Positions 41,517-50,684 of a stretch of 64,000 nucleotides of DNA are shown here, piece by piece. The notes under the pieces were generated by a model, which was given only the letters and a program-made list of their open reading frames with translations, searched no databases and was not told the origin of the DNA. Origin of the DNA: Paenibacillus sp. H1-7 (GTDB lineage Bacteria > Bacillota > Bacilli > Paenibacillales > NBRC-103111); the NCBI RefSeq assembly GCF_022354825.1, contig NZ_CP031168.1:1241501-1305500 (forward strand), given 5' to 3'. The position numbers were made by a program, and so were the translations under genes. Position 1 is the stretch's first letter. The number at the start of each line of letters is the position of its first letter.

Positions 41517-43586
41517 ATGGTACAAAGTTTGTGGGAAGCATCCAAGGCAGCAGAACAGACAACAGGTCTCGACCAACTGGTTTACCGCTCTAATCTTATC
41601 GGTACGGATCGCCGCGTATGTAACTACGGCGGAGGAAACACCTCCAGCAAAACCGTAGTCCAGGATTTCCGCGGACGCGACATCGAAGTAATGTTCGTAA
41701 AAGGCAGCGGTTCCGACTTGGCAACGATGAAGGCATCCAATTTTACCGGCTTGCGCATGGACGACATTCGTCCTTTGTACGAGAGAGACGATATGTCCGA
41801 TGAAGACATGGTCGCTTACTTGGCGAACTGCATGATCGACGCCAAGCACCCTCGCGCTTCTATCGAAACGCTGCTTCACGCATTCCTTCCTTTCAAACAT
41901 GTGGATCATACTCACCCGGATTCCATCATCAGCCTTTGCTGCGCGGATAACGGCAAAGAGATCGCTCGTGAAATTTTTGGCGACCGTTTCGTTTGGGTTC
42001 CTTATATCCGTCCAGGCTTCAAGCTGTCCAAGATGATCGCCGAAGGCGTAAGAAACAACCCTAACGCAGAGCTTGTCCTGATGGAAAAGCACGGTCTCGT
42101 AACTTGGGGAGAAACTTCCGAGGAGGCCTATGCTCAAACGATCAAAATCATTACCGAAGCGGAAAGCTTTATCGAATCCCGCGTTAACGAAAGTAAAGTA
42201 TTCGGTGGTGTGAAGCACGGCGCATTGACTGCGGAAGAGCGCAGAAGCATCGCTGCGCAAGTTATGCCTGCGATCCGCGGAGCTGTCAGCGATTCGAAGA
42301 AAATGATTCTTTCTTTCGACGATGCTGAAGATGTGCTTCAATTCGTAGGGGGACAAGATTCCGCCAAGCTTTCGCAAGTCGGAGCGGCTTGCCCGGATCA
42401 CCTGGTTCACACGAAGGTGGTTCCATTGTTCATTGACTGGACTCCGAACACCAATGATGTAGACGGACTGAAAGCGAAGCTTAAAGAAGGCATCGCTGCA
42501 TATAAAGAAGAGTACAAGGCTTACTTCGAACGCAACAAAAATGAAGGAGACGTTATGTTCGAAGCGGCGCCGCGCGTTATTCTCATTCCAGGCGTAGGGA
42601 TGATCAATACGGGCAAAAGCTGGTTCATGTCCCAAGTCAGCGGAGCACTGTACCACCGTGCGATTGCTGTTATGAGAGGCGCAACGGCTCTTGGACAATT
42701 CGTATCTCTTAGCGAAAACGAATCTTACAACGTTGAGTACTGGCCGCTTGAGCTTTACAAGCTGTCCCTGGCTCCGGCTGAAGCGGAATTCTCCCGCAAA
42801 ATTGCTTTCATCACCGGCGGAGCGGGCGGTATCGGCAGCGAAACGGCACGTCGCCTGGTTTCCGAAGGCGCGCACGTCGTCCTGGCGGATCTTAACCTCG
42901 AAGGCGCTCAGAAGGTAGCCTCCGAAATCAATGAGAAATATGGCGATAACCGCGCTCTTGCAGTTAAGATGGACGTAACAAATGAAGAGATGATTAAAGC
43001 CGCTTATTTGGAAACGGCCCTTACTTACGGCGGCGTTGACATTATCGTCAACAACGCGGGTCTGGCTACTTCGAGCCCATTCGACCAAACGTCGTTGAAG
43101 GAATGGAACCTGAACATGAACGTGCTTGGAACAGGATATTTCCTGGTTGCCCGCGAAGCGTTCATTATCATGAAGGAACAGGCTATCGGCGGCAACATGG
43201 TATTCGTCGGTTCCAAGAACTCGGTTTATGCCGGTAAGAACGCTACGGCTTATAGCGCGGTAAAAGCTCTGGAAGCTCATCTTGCGCGTTGTATCGCTGC
43301 AGAAGGCGGAGAATTCGGTATCCGCGTCAACACGATCCTGCCTGATGCCATCCTGCAAGGCTCGGCGATCTGGAACGGCAGCTGGCGCAACGAGCGTGCC
43401 GCGGCATACGGTATCGAACCGGATCAGCTGGAAGAGTACTACCGCAAGCGTACTACCTTGCTTGTCAATATTTATCCGCGCGACATTGCGGAAGGCATCG
43501 CCTTCTTCGCATCTTCCAAATCGGATAAAACCACAGGCTGCATGCTGACCATTGACGGCGGCGTACCTGCTGCATTCACCCGCTAA
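41517..43586 (+). CDS. rhaEW: Bifunctional rhamnulose-1-P aldolase/lactaldehyde dehydrogenase
   Basis: The 689-residue fusion combines a class II aldolase domain (residues 1-400) and a short-chain dehydrogenase (residues 425-689). The aldolase half has KGSGSDLATM, HTHPDSI and LVLMEKHGLVTWG. The dehydrogenase half has FITGGAGGIGSETAR, VNNAGLA, and the YSAVK of the catalytic Tyr-Lys pair. This is the architecture of B. subtilis RhaEW, which cleaves rhamnulose-1-phosphate and converts the lactaldehyde. GGAGGT precedes ATG 41517. It is the first gene of the rhamnose operon. Confidence 0.92.
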   Translation: MVQSLWEASKAAEQTTGLDQLVYRSNLIGTDRRVCNYGGGNTSSKTVVQDFRGRDIEVMFVKGSGSDLATMKASNFTGLRMDDIRPLYERDDMSDEDMVAYLANCMIDAKHPRASIETLLHAFLPFKHVDHTHPDSIISLCCADNGKEIAREIFGDRFVWVPYIRPGFKLSKMIAEGVRNNPNAELVLMEKHGLVTWGETSEEAYAQTIKIITEAESFIESRVNESKVFGGVKHGALTAEERRSIAAQVMPAIRGAVSDSKKMILSFDDAEDVLQFVGGQDSAKLSQVGAACPDHLVHTKVVPLFIDWTPNTNDVDGLKAKLKEGIAAYKEEYKAYFERNKNEGDVMFEAAPRVILIPGVGMINTGKSWFMSQVSGALYHRAIAVMRGATALGQFVSLSENESYNVEYWPLELYKLSLAPAEAEFSRKIAFITGGAGGIGSETARRLVSEGAHVVLADLNLEGAQKVASEINEKYGDNRALAVKMDVTNEEMIKAAYLETALTYGGVDIIVNNAGLATSSPFDQTSLKEWNLNMNVLGTGYFLVAREAFIIMKEQAIGGNMVFVGSKNSVYAGKNATAYSAVKALEAHLARCIAAEGGEFGIRVNTILPDAILQGSAIWNGSWRNERAAAYGIEPDQLEEYYRKRTTLLVNIYPRDIAEGIAFFASSKSDKTTGCMLTIDGGVPAAFTR

Positions 43587-43643
43587 TCGGCTGACATCAA
43601 CTGAATTCCAAAATCAGTGTTCTATAAAAGGAGGATTTATCTC

Positions 43644-44015
43644 ATGCCAACGGCTACAGGGGAAAAGGTGTGGATTATTCCTGACGGTTATATTCCGGAG
43701 CTCAGCTCCGGAAATTTAACCAGCCATGAATCGATTTGCGTATTGAACACGGCATCGGAGGATGCCCATTTGAACATCACGATTTTCTTTGAAGACCGCG
43801 AACCGTTGGAAGATATTGCCGAGGTCGTTCAAGGACGCCGCACGAAGCATATCCGCACCAGCTCTTTGGCCAAAGACGGGAAGGCTATTCCTGTCGGTGT
43901 ACCGTACGCTATCGAAGTTAGGAGCGATATCCCGATTATCGTGCAGTACAGCCGTTTGGACGCGACCCAGGCTGAGAATGCTCTTATGTCCGTCATCGCT
44001 TATCCTATCAAATAA
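43644..44015 (+). CDS. Sensory-rhodopsin-transducer-like (ASRT family) protein
   Basis: The 123-residue protein matches the Anabaena sensory rhodopsin transducer family: KVWIIPDGYIP, HESICVLNTA, ITIFFEDREPLED, RRTKHIRTSSL, then IPIIVQYSRLDATQAENALMSVIAYP. The family is a small all-beta sandwich; most members occur without any rhodopsin and have been proposed to bind sugars. Its place between rhaEW and rhaA supports a rhamnose-related role. AAAGGAGG precedes ATG 43644. An earlier in-frame start at 43617 lacks a ribosome site. Confidence 0.82.
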   Translation: MPTATGEKVWIIPDGYIPELSSGNLTSHESICVLNTASEDAHLNITIFFEDREPLEDIAEVVQGRRTKHIRTSSLAKDGKAIPVGVPYAIEVRSDIPIIVQYSRLDATQAENALMSVIAYPIK

Positions 44016-44037
44016 TAAAGGTTAAGGAGTTGTATCA

Positions 44038-45300
44038 ATGGATAAAAACGTTCAAGCCAATTATGAATTGGCTAAAGAGCTGTATGCAGCCCATGGCATC
44101 GATGTAGATAAAGTGCTCGAGCAGCTGGAGCAAGTGAAAGTCTCCATGCATTGCTGGCAAGGCGACGACGTTAAAGGATTTTTGAACCGCGATCAGGACT
44201 TGACCGGCGGCATTTCCGTAACCGGGAATTATCCGGGTGCGGCACGCACACCTGACGAGCTTCGTGCGGATTTGGAGAAAGCGTTCTCGCTGATTCCAGG
44301 CAAGCACAAAGTGAATTTGCACGCCATCTATGCCGATACGGACGAGAGAGTGGAGTTGGACCAGCTGCAGCCGAAGCATTTTGAGAAATGGGTGAAATGG
44401 GCTCAAGAGCAAGGCTTGGGACTCGATTTCAATCCGACCTGCTTCTCCCATGAGAAGTCTAGCGACGGCTTCACACTCAGCCATGCGAACCCTGAAATCC
44501 GCCAATTTTGGATCGATCATTGCAAAGCCTCCAGAAAAATCGGCGCTTACTTCGGCGAGCAGCTCGGTCAAACGTGCGTGACGAACGTGTGGGTTCCAGA
44601 CGGCTTCAAGGACGTTCCTGCCGATCGCATGGCCCCAAGACAGCGTTTGAAATCCGCATTGGACGAAGTGTTCGCGGAAGAGCTTAACCCGGCCCATAAC
44701 CTGGATGCGGTGGAAAGCAAGCTGTTCGGACTCGGTTCCGAGGCTTATGTTGTCGGATCCCACGAGTTTTACATGGGCTACGGCATTCAAAACAACAAGC
44801 TGATCTGTCTGGATGCAGGGCATTTCCATCCGACAGAGGTGATTTCGAATAAATTGTCCTCCCTTGCCCTGTTCACGGATGGCATCCTGCTGCACGTCAG
44901 CCGTCCTATGAGATGGGACAGCGATCACGTCGTCACTTTGGATGACGAATTGATCGATATCGGCCGGGAATTGGTTCGCGGCGGATTGCTTGACAAAACA
45001 CATATCGGGCTGGACTTCTTCGATGCCAGCATTAACCGGGTAGCCGCTTGGGTAATCGGTACCCGCAATACGATCAAAGCGCTGCTGCGCGCGATGCTTG
45101 ATCCGGTGGAAGCCCTGCGTAAAGCCGAGCTTGCAGGGGATTACACTACGCGTCTCGCTTTGACGGAGGAGTTCAAATCGTATCCTTTCGGCGCAGTGTG
45201 GGACTACTACTGTGCGTCCAAAGGCGTTCCGGTTCGCGAAGAGTGGCTTGCCGAAGTGAAAGCTTATGAGCAGGAAGTACTGCTTAAGCGTGAAGGTTAA
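44038..45300 (+). CDS. rhaA: L-rhamnose isomerase
   Basis: The 420-residue RhaA converts L-rhamnose to L-rhamnulose. It has [14 protein letters not shown] and [17 protein letters not shown] at the N-terminus, [13 protein letters not shown] with [14 protein letters not shown] in the middle, and the metal-binding [16 protein letters not shown] and [10 protein letters not shown] near the end. Length equals the family norm. AAGGAG precedes ATG 44038; the gene is 22 bp after the ASRT-like gene and 23 bp before rhaB. Confidence 0.95.
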   Translation: MDKNVQANYELAKELYAAHGIDVDKVLEQLEQVKVSMHCWQGDDVKGFLNRDQDLTGGISVTGNYPGAARTPDELRADLEKAFSLIPGKHKVNLHAIYADTDERVELDQLQPKHFEKWVKWAQEQGLGLDFNPTCFSHEKSSDGFTLSHANPEIRQFWIDHCKASRKIGAYFGEQLGQTCVTNVWVPDGFKDVPADRMAPRQRLKSALDEVFAEELNPAHNLDAVESKLFGLGSEAYVVGSHEFYMGYGIQNNKLICLDAGHFHPTEVISNKLSSLALFTDGILLHVSRPMRWDSDHVVTLDDELIDIGRELVRGGLLDKTHIGLDFFDASINRVAAWVIGTRNTIKALLRAMLDPVEALRKAELAGDYTTRLALTEEFKSYPFGAVWDYYCASKGVPVREEWLAEVKAYEQEVLLKREG

Positions 45301-45323
45301 TTAACGAAGTAAGGGTGATAACC

Positions 45324-46799
45324 TTGGGAAACATTATTGCTTTTGATCTCGGGGCGAGCAGCGGGAGAGCGATGCTGGGCCGCCTGGTAGACGGCAAGAT
45401 CGAAATCACGGAGCTTCACCGGTTTTCCAATGATCCTGTGCAGGTGGGCAACCGCCTGCATTGGGATATTTTACGTCTGTATCATGAGATCAAGCAGGGG
45501 CTGCTCATCACCAAAAACAAGGGAATCGAAGTGGCCAGCATCGGGATCGATTCCTGGGCGGTTGATTTCGGCTTTATTGGACCGAATGGCGAGCTGATCG
45601 GCAATCCGTATCATTACCGGGACCGCCACACGGAAGATATGATGGAGAAGCTGTTCGCGGAGCTCCCTGCAGGGGAGATTTTCGCAAGAACAGGCATTCA
45701 GTTTCTTCAGTTCAATACGATTTTCCAGCTTTACGCGCTCAAACAGGCGAATTCGCCTTGGCTTCAGGAAGGGAACCGGCTGCTGATGATTCCCGATCTG
45801 CTGCGGTATTTCCTGACCGGGCAGATGCATAACGAGTTTTCCAATGCTACGACGACTCAGCTGTTCAACCCGGTCGAAGGAAATTGGGATCGTGAGCTGC
45901 TACATAAGCTTGGTTTCCCTGAATCTTGGTTTGGCGAGGTGCTGCAGCCGGGGAGTCCGGCAGGAGTGCTGCAAGAATCGGTATGCGAGGAGCTGGGAAT
46001 CCCGTCGATTCCCGTCTATGCCGTTGCTGAGCACGATACAGGCTCGGCGGTAGCCGCGGTACCGGCCCTCGACCGCTCCTTCGCTTACTTAAGCTGCGGA
46101 ACCTGGTCGCTGATGGGAACCGAGGTTCAGGAGCCGGTCATCAACGACATGGCCCAGAAGCTCAATTTCACCAATGAAGGCGGCGTCGAGGGGACGTATC
46201 GTCTGCTCAAAAACATTATGGGCTTGTGGATTCTGCAGGAGAGCCGCCGCGTGTGGGAGAAAGCCGGGAAATCGTACTCCTTCCCGGAATTGGTGAAGCT
46301 GGCTGAAGCGGCCAAGCCGTTCGGCGCATTCATCGATCCGGATCACCCTATGTTCCTGGCGCCGGGAGACATGCCTGCACGGATTGCTCAGTACTGCCAG
46401 GAAACAGGGCAGCAGGCGCCGGAGTCGGACGGGGAAATCGTCCGCTGCATTTTGGAGAGTCTGGCGTTGAAATACCGGTTTGTGCTGGAAATGACCGAGC
46501 GGTTATCGAATCAGCAATTTAACGGCCTGCATATGGTCGGCGGAGGCATTAACAACACGCTTCTGTGCCAATGGTCGGCTAATGCAATCGGTAAGCCTGT
46601 ATGGGCCGGACCGTCGGAAGGCAGCGCGATCGGAAATATGGCCGTGCAGTGGATTGCCCAAGGGGTATTCAGCGATATTTGGGAAGCGCGGCGCGTTATC
46701 CGGGATTCCTTCCCTGTGATCGAATATAGGCCTGAGGCACAAGAGCAGTGGAGTCAGGCGTATGACCGTTTCGTGAAGCTGACGGGGATTTCAGAATAA
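45324..46799 (+). CDS. rhaB: Rhamnulokinase
   Basis: The 491-residue FGGY-family kinase phosphorylates L-rhamnulose. The N-terminal AFDLGASSGRAMLG is the phosphate-binding motif; GIDSWAVDFGF, AVAEHDTGSAVAAVP and LSCGTWSLMGTE are rhamnulokinase marks, and HMVGGGINNTLLCQWSANAIGKPV belongs to the ATPase fold. I choose TTG at 45324 because AAGGGTGA lies six bases upstream; GTG at 45315 would overlap that site. Confidence 0.94.
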   Translation: MGNIIAFDLGASSGRAMLGRLVDGKIEITELHRFSNDPVQVGNRLHWDILRLYHEIKQGLLITKNKGIEVASIGIDSWAVDFGFIGPNGELIGNPYHYRDRHTEDMMEKLFAELPAGEIFARTGIQFLQFNTIFQLYALKQANSPWLQEGNRLLMIPDLLRYFLTGQMHNEFSNATTTQLFNPVEGNWDRELLHKLGFPESWFGEVLQPGSPAGVLQESVCEELGIPSIPVYAVAEHDTGSAVAAVPALDRSFAYLSCGTWSLMGTEVQEPVINDMAQKLNFTNEGGVEGTYRLLKNIMGLWILQESRRVWEKAGKSYSFPELVKLAEAAKPFGAFIDPDHPMFLAPGDMPARIAQYCQETGQQAPESDGEIVRCILESLALKYRFVLEMTERLSNQQFNGLHMVGGGINNTLLCQWSANAIGKPVWAGPSEGSAIGNMAVQWIAQGVFSDIWEARRVIRDSFPVIEYRPEAQEQWSQAYDRFVKLTGISE

Positions 46800-46824
46800 T
46801 ACGGGCAGTAAAGAGAGGTTGTCT

Positions 46825-47586
46825 ATGCTGGTTGCGGTGCGTTACGAGAAGATTGTAAGTTTGGTGAATCAAAGAGGTTCTGTACGGGTTTCCGAGCTTA
46901 GCGAGATTTTTCAGGTTACGGAGGAGACCATCCGCCGCGATCTGGATCGCTTGGAGCAAGCAGGCCGCTTGACCCGTTCGCATGGCGGAGCAGTAAGCAT
47001 CAAGGACGAACAGCAGACGGAGACTCCCTATTCCGAACGGGAAATCGCCAACGCCGAGGAAAAGAAGAGAATAGCTCAGGCAGCGATCCAACGGATCAGC
47101 CCGAACGATCAAATTCTTCTTGACGCCAGCTCGACGGCTTGGTATATGGCTGCAGAAGTGCCCGATCTTCCTCTAACTGTTCTTACCAATTCGATCAAGG
47201 TCGCAACGGAACTCAGCAGCAAGGAGAGGATCGAGGTGATCTCGACGGGCGGCAGGCTGTCACAGCGTTCGTTGTCGTTTGTCGGGCCCTTGGCCGAGCG
47301 CTCCCTGGACACCTATCACGTGGATAAAGTGTTTCTGTCCTGCAAGGGCGTCCGACTGGACCGCGGCATCAGCGAATCGAACGAGCTGCAGGCGCGCATC
47401 AAAGAGCGGATGATCGGTATCGCCGATGAAGTGATTTTGCTGGTCGATTCCAGCAAATTCGGGGTCCAATCGTTCACGCATGTGGCAGGCTTGTCGGAAG
47501 TGGATACCATCATCACGGACCGCCGTATCGATAAGGGGACCGTGCAACAGCTTCAAGAGCGCGGCATTACCGTAATCGCGGTGTGA
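46825..47586 (+). CDS. rhaR: DeoR-family regulator of rhamnose genes
   Basis: A 253-residue sugar-phosphate-responsive repressor. The N-terminal winged helix-turn-helix is RYEKIVSLVNQRGSVRVSELSEIFQVTEETIRRDLDRLE (residues 6-44). The C-terminal sensor domain has LLDASSTAWYMAAEVP, VISTGGRLSQRSLSFVGP and VILLVDSSKFGVQSF. ATG 46825 follows AGAGAGG. As the last operon gene it probably controls the operon through the repeats before rhaEW, with rhamnulose-1-phosphate as likely inducer. Symbol assigned by context. Confidence 0.85.
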   Translation: MLVAVRYEKIVSLVNQRGSVRVSELSEIFQVTEETIRRDLDRLEQAGRLTRSHGGAVSIKDEQQTETPYSEREIANAEEKKRIAQAAIQRISPNDQILLDASSTAWYMAAEVPDLPLTVLTNSIKVATELSSKERIEVISTGGRLSQRSLSFVGPLAERSLDTYHVDKVFLSCKGVRLDRGISESNELQARIKERMIGIADEVILLVDSSKFGVQSFTHVAGLSEVDTIITDRRIDKGTVQQLQERGITVIAV

Positions 47587-47665
47587 CCCTGTTCCGGAAT
47601 TAGCAGCCTTCGGCTGAAAATGACGGCTGACGCCGAGTCAGCTGTATTATAAGAAACGAGCCCAA

Positions 47666-47703
47666 GCGGCTGGTCAGAGATAATGTCCTGATCAGCCGTT
47701 TTT
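47666..47703 (+). terminator. Terminator of the rhamnose operon
   Basis: CGGCTGGTCAG pairs with CTGATCAGCCG (one G-T pair) around a ten-base loop, then T5. Confidence 0.85.
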
Positions 47704-47815
47704 CTAATGCTTAAATCCATTCCAAGCACAGCTGGAAATTCTGTTACCTTTTTGAAATGGAGTGTACTATACTAGTCTATATAGCTTTAGTAGTTCAAAA
47801 GGAGGGCACCATGGA

Positions 47816-48823
47816 ATGAGTCACGCATCGATAACTTCGGTAACTTTCGACGGGGTTCCGGCTATGGAATTGCGTGCGGGCGGGTACCGGGCCGTCATAG
47901 CGCACGGAGTCGGCAGCAATGTAGTGGAGCTGAGCCGGCCTGCGGAAGGGCTGAATTTCTTACGAACGCCTGAAAACGGGGAGATATTAAGGCAAAAAAG
48001 CCAACGGTACGGCATACCGCCGTTATTTCCGCCGAACCGGATCCTGGACGGAAAGTTTTCCACTCCGTACCGCCAGTACGATCTTCCGCTGAACAGCTCC
48101 GACGGGCTGCATTTCATGCATGGCATTTTGCACAAGCGTCCATGGAAGGTAAAATCCGAGAGAATCTTGGATAACGGGTCCGCCGAGCTGGTGCTGCTGA
48201 TGGAAATGGGGCGGGAAGGCGAAATGTACCCGTACTTTCCGCATGAATTTACATACGAGCTGACCTATACCTTATCCGAGCGGGGGCTGGAGCAGCAGGT
48301 CCGGATTACGAACCTCAGCAGCGAGCCGATGCCTCTTGGCGTAGGGTTCCATACAGCCCTGCGCGTCCCGTTCGCCGACGGAGGCAGGGAAGAGGACTAC
48401 CGTCTCGCCATATCCGTAGGCAAGGAGTGGGATTTGACGCTTCTGTTCGTCTCGACGGGCAAGCAGCTGCCGCTGGACGAAGCGGACAAGCCATTGCGCG
48501 GTGAAGGGATTGCTCCTACGGGAGCGCCGTATGCGAAGCATTTTACGAGCAGTCCGATGGAGCGCAGCGGGAAGCCGTTCTACGGTTCGGTGCTGACGGA
48601 TACGAAACGGAACATCAGCCTCGTCTATGAGACGGATCCGAAATACGGGCATTGGACGGTATGGAACGATGACGGCAAGAGCGGGTTTATTTGTCCTGAG
48701 CCGCAGACATGGACGAACAATGCGCCGAATGTGCCTCTCCCGGATGAAATGACCGGGTTCCAGCTGCTGGAGCCGGGCCGCTCCTGGTCGGCATGGACTC
48801 GAATGTACGCCGAGATCGGTTAA
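47816..48823 (+). CDS. Aldose 1-epimerase-like protein
   Basis: The 335-residue protein belongs to the galactose mutarotase-like family. Marks include YGIPPLFPPNRILDGKF, LHFMHGILHKRPWKV with the catalytic histidine, and PLGVGFHTALRVPF; the C-terminal half has CPEPQTWTNNAPNVPLP. It may interconvert anomers of rhamnose or another sugar. GGAGGG lies nine bases before ATG 47816. An overlapping out-of-frame ATG GAA TGA sits at 47811, closer to the same site, and could lower initiation. It lies directly after the rhamnose operon. Confidence 0.82.
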   Translation: MSHASITSVTFDGVPAMELRAGGYRAVIAHGVGSNVVELSRPAEGLNFLRTPENGEILRQKSQRYGIPPLFPPNRILDGKFSTPYRQYDLPLNSSDGLHFMHGILHKRPWKVKSERILDNGSAELVLLMEMGREGEMYPYFPHEFTYELTYTLSERGLEQQVRITNLSSEPMPLGVGFHTALRVPFADGGREEDYRLAISVGKEWDLTLLFVSTGKQLPLDEADKPLRGEGIAPTGAPYAKHFTSSPMERSGKPFYGSVLTDTKRNISLVYETDPKYGHWTVWNDDGKSGFICPEPQTWTNNAPNVPLPDEMTGFQLLEPGRSWSAWTRMYAEIG

Positions 48824-48916
48824 CTGGTTTTCAAGAAGCTTGAGCTTGGGGAAGCATTGCATTGGGAGCTTAGAAGAAACAGTTGTAGTTACTTCTATTA
48901 TTTGGAGGGGATTAGG

Positions 48917-49888
48917 TTGTCACTGCAGATCGGATTCGTCGGTACCGGAGGATTTACCAAGTTTCACTGCAATTTGTTGGCCAAAATGGTAGGCGTGAAG
49001 GTCAAGGCTTTTTGCGGTACGAGTCTGGAAAAAGCGGAGAGCCTCGCAGCCGGCTGGGATGGCGCCAAAGGCTACGACAATATTCACCGCATGCTGGATG
49101 AGAACGCTCTGGATGCGGTCTACATTTGTGTCCCGCCAATGGCTCACGGGGAAGTGGAAAATGCGCTCATCGAACGCGGCATTCCGTTTTTCGTAGAAAA
49201 GCCGGTAGGACTCGATCTGGAGCAGCCTTCGTCCATTCTGGAGCGAATCCAGGCGAAGAAGCTTATTACGTCGGTCGGCTATCATTTCCGCTACATGGAT
49301 TCGACGGAGCGGGCTCTTGCCGCTCTAAGCGACCGTACCATCGGCATGGGTCTCGGCTATTGGATGGGCGGCATGCCGCGCGTAGCCTGGTGGCGCAAGC
49401 AGGACGGCTCCGGAGGCCAATTCATCGAGCAGACGACGCATATCGTCGATCTGATGCGTTATTTGATGGGCGAGGCGGTCGAAGTCTACGCCGCTTACGG
49501 CAGCCGCGTCATGCACTTGGTGGAGGAAGGCGTAACGACGCCGGATGTAGGGACGGTCACGATCAAGCTGGCGAGCGGTGCGGTGGCTACCCTCTCGAAC
49601 ACCTGCATTTTGCCGGGCGGAGGAAAAATCGGACTGCATTTGTATACAGACAAAGGCATTATGGAACTGAATAACGAAGGATTGAAAGATTCCGGTAAAG
49701 GGACGGTTTTTGAATACAAAAACCAGAGCAATCCTTACGTTAAAGCACATGAAGCATTCCTGCATGCCGTAAGGTCGGGGGATACGTCGGGCATCCTGTC
49801 GTCGTACGAGGATGCGGTCAAGACGCAGGCGATTGCCGTTGCAGCGCTGCGTTCCGCTACGGACGGAGTGCCTGTCCGTCTGGTTTAA
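48917..49888 (+). CDS. Gfo/Idh/MocA-family oxidoreductase
   Basis: The 323-residue NAD(P)-dependent sugar or inositol dehydrogenase. The Rossmann motif is IGFVGTGGFTKFHC, followed by DAVYICVPPMAHGEVENALI and the catalytic EKPVGLD lysine. GQFIEQTTHIVDLMRYLMG holds the second conserved histidine. TTG 48917 follows GGAGGGG by six bases. The substrate is unknown; the position after an aldose epimerase suggests sugar catabolism. A terminator follows. Confidence 0.87.
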   Translation: MSLQIGFVGTGGFTKFHCNLLAKMVGVKVKAFCGTSLEKAESLAAGWDGAKGYDNIHRMLDENALDAVYICVPPMAHGEVENALIERGIPFFVEKPVGLDLEQPSSILERIQAKKLITSVGYHFRYMDSTERALAALSDRTIGMGLGYWMGGMPRVAWWRKQDGSGGQFIEQTTHIVDLMRYLMGEAVEVYAAYGSRVMHLVEEGVTTPDVGTVTIKLASGAVATLSNTCILPGGGKIGLHLYTDKGIMELNNEGLKDSGKGTVFEYKNQSNPYVKAHEAFLHAVRSGDTSGILSSYEDAVKTQAIAVAALRSATDGVPVRLV

Positions 49889-49895
49889 TAGGAAG

Positions 49896-49938
49896 AAACG
49901 GAGTCTTCTCTGCTATATGGCAGGGAGGCTCCGTTTTT
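49896..49938 (+). terminator. Terminator after the oxidoreductase gene
   Basis: AAACGGAG...CTCTGC pairs with GCAGGGAG...CTCCGTTT, followed by Ts. Confidence 0.8.
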
Positions 49939-49953
49939 GTTTGTGCGACTGCT

Positions 49954-50478
49954 CTATTCATAAAACGCGGAAGCATACTGTACCACACCATGAATGCCTT
50001 TCAGACTGTTGTCTTCCAGCTCCAAGGCCATAAATAGTTCATCAGGTACTTCGAAAGGCGCTGTAATGCCCCATCGGGATGCAGGCTGAAAGCCGAATTT
50101 CGGATAATAGTGCTCATGCCCCATGACAATAACGGCCGGATAGCCTAAATTCTTCGCGCGCTGTAGAGACTCGCGGACGAGCTGTGCCCCTATTCCTTGC
50201 TTTTGGTAAGAGGGCAGTACGGACACGGGAGCGAGCGCAAGAGCCTCGAACGACTGCTGATCATTGACGATCATGATTTTGGATAGCAAAATATGTCCCG
50301 CGATGCGGCCATCCTCTTCGAAAACGAGCGAAAGCTCGGGAATAAATGCCTCCGAATGTCTCAATTTTCGAACAAGCTCATGCTCCTTCTGATCGCTGAA
50401 CGCCAATCCGGCAAAGGCTTCCTGAATCACTTGCTCCGTGACGCGGTAATCATTCACTTCTTCCATGCGGATCGTCAT
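49954..50478 (-). CDS. GNAT-family N-acetyltransferase
   Basis: A 174-residue acetyltransferase. Acetyl-CoA binding motif A is APVSVLPSYQKQGIGAQLVRESLQRAKNLG, with VVFEEDGRIAGHILLSKI before it and VIVMGHEHYYPKFGFQPA after it; this YhbS-like pattern is common in small-molecule acetyltransferases. GAGGA precedes ATG 50478. The substrate is unknown. It is transcribed alone, divergent from the MATE gene. Confidence 0.85.
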   Translation of the reverse strand: MTIRMEEVNDYRVTEQVIQEAFAGLAFSDQKEHELVRKLRHSEAFIPELSLVFEEDGRIAGHILLSKIMIVNDQQSFEALALAPVSVLPSYQKQGIGAQLVRESLQRAKNLGYPAVIVMGHEHYYPKFGFQPASRWGITAPFEVPDELFMALELEDNSLKGIHGVVQYASAFYE

Positions 50479-50684
50479 GCTATTCCTCGCTTTTTTATGT
50501 ACGTTTTGATACCAGAATAGCATACATAACGGTCGCCAAACCAATGGCGGATAGAAGTAAGCGCACTCATTTTGAAACTTTTGTAAACGTTGATTTTATG
50601 CGTGCAATGGGCGTGGAACTGTGCTACGATACTTGAGTTTACCTAGGATTTCAAGGCACGGTACTAGATGAAGAAGGTGACATC

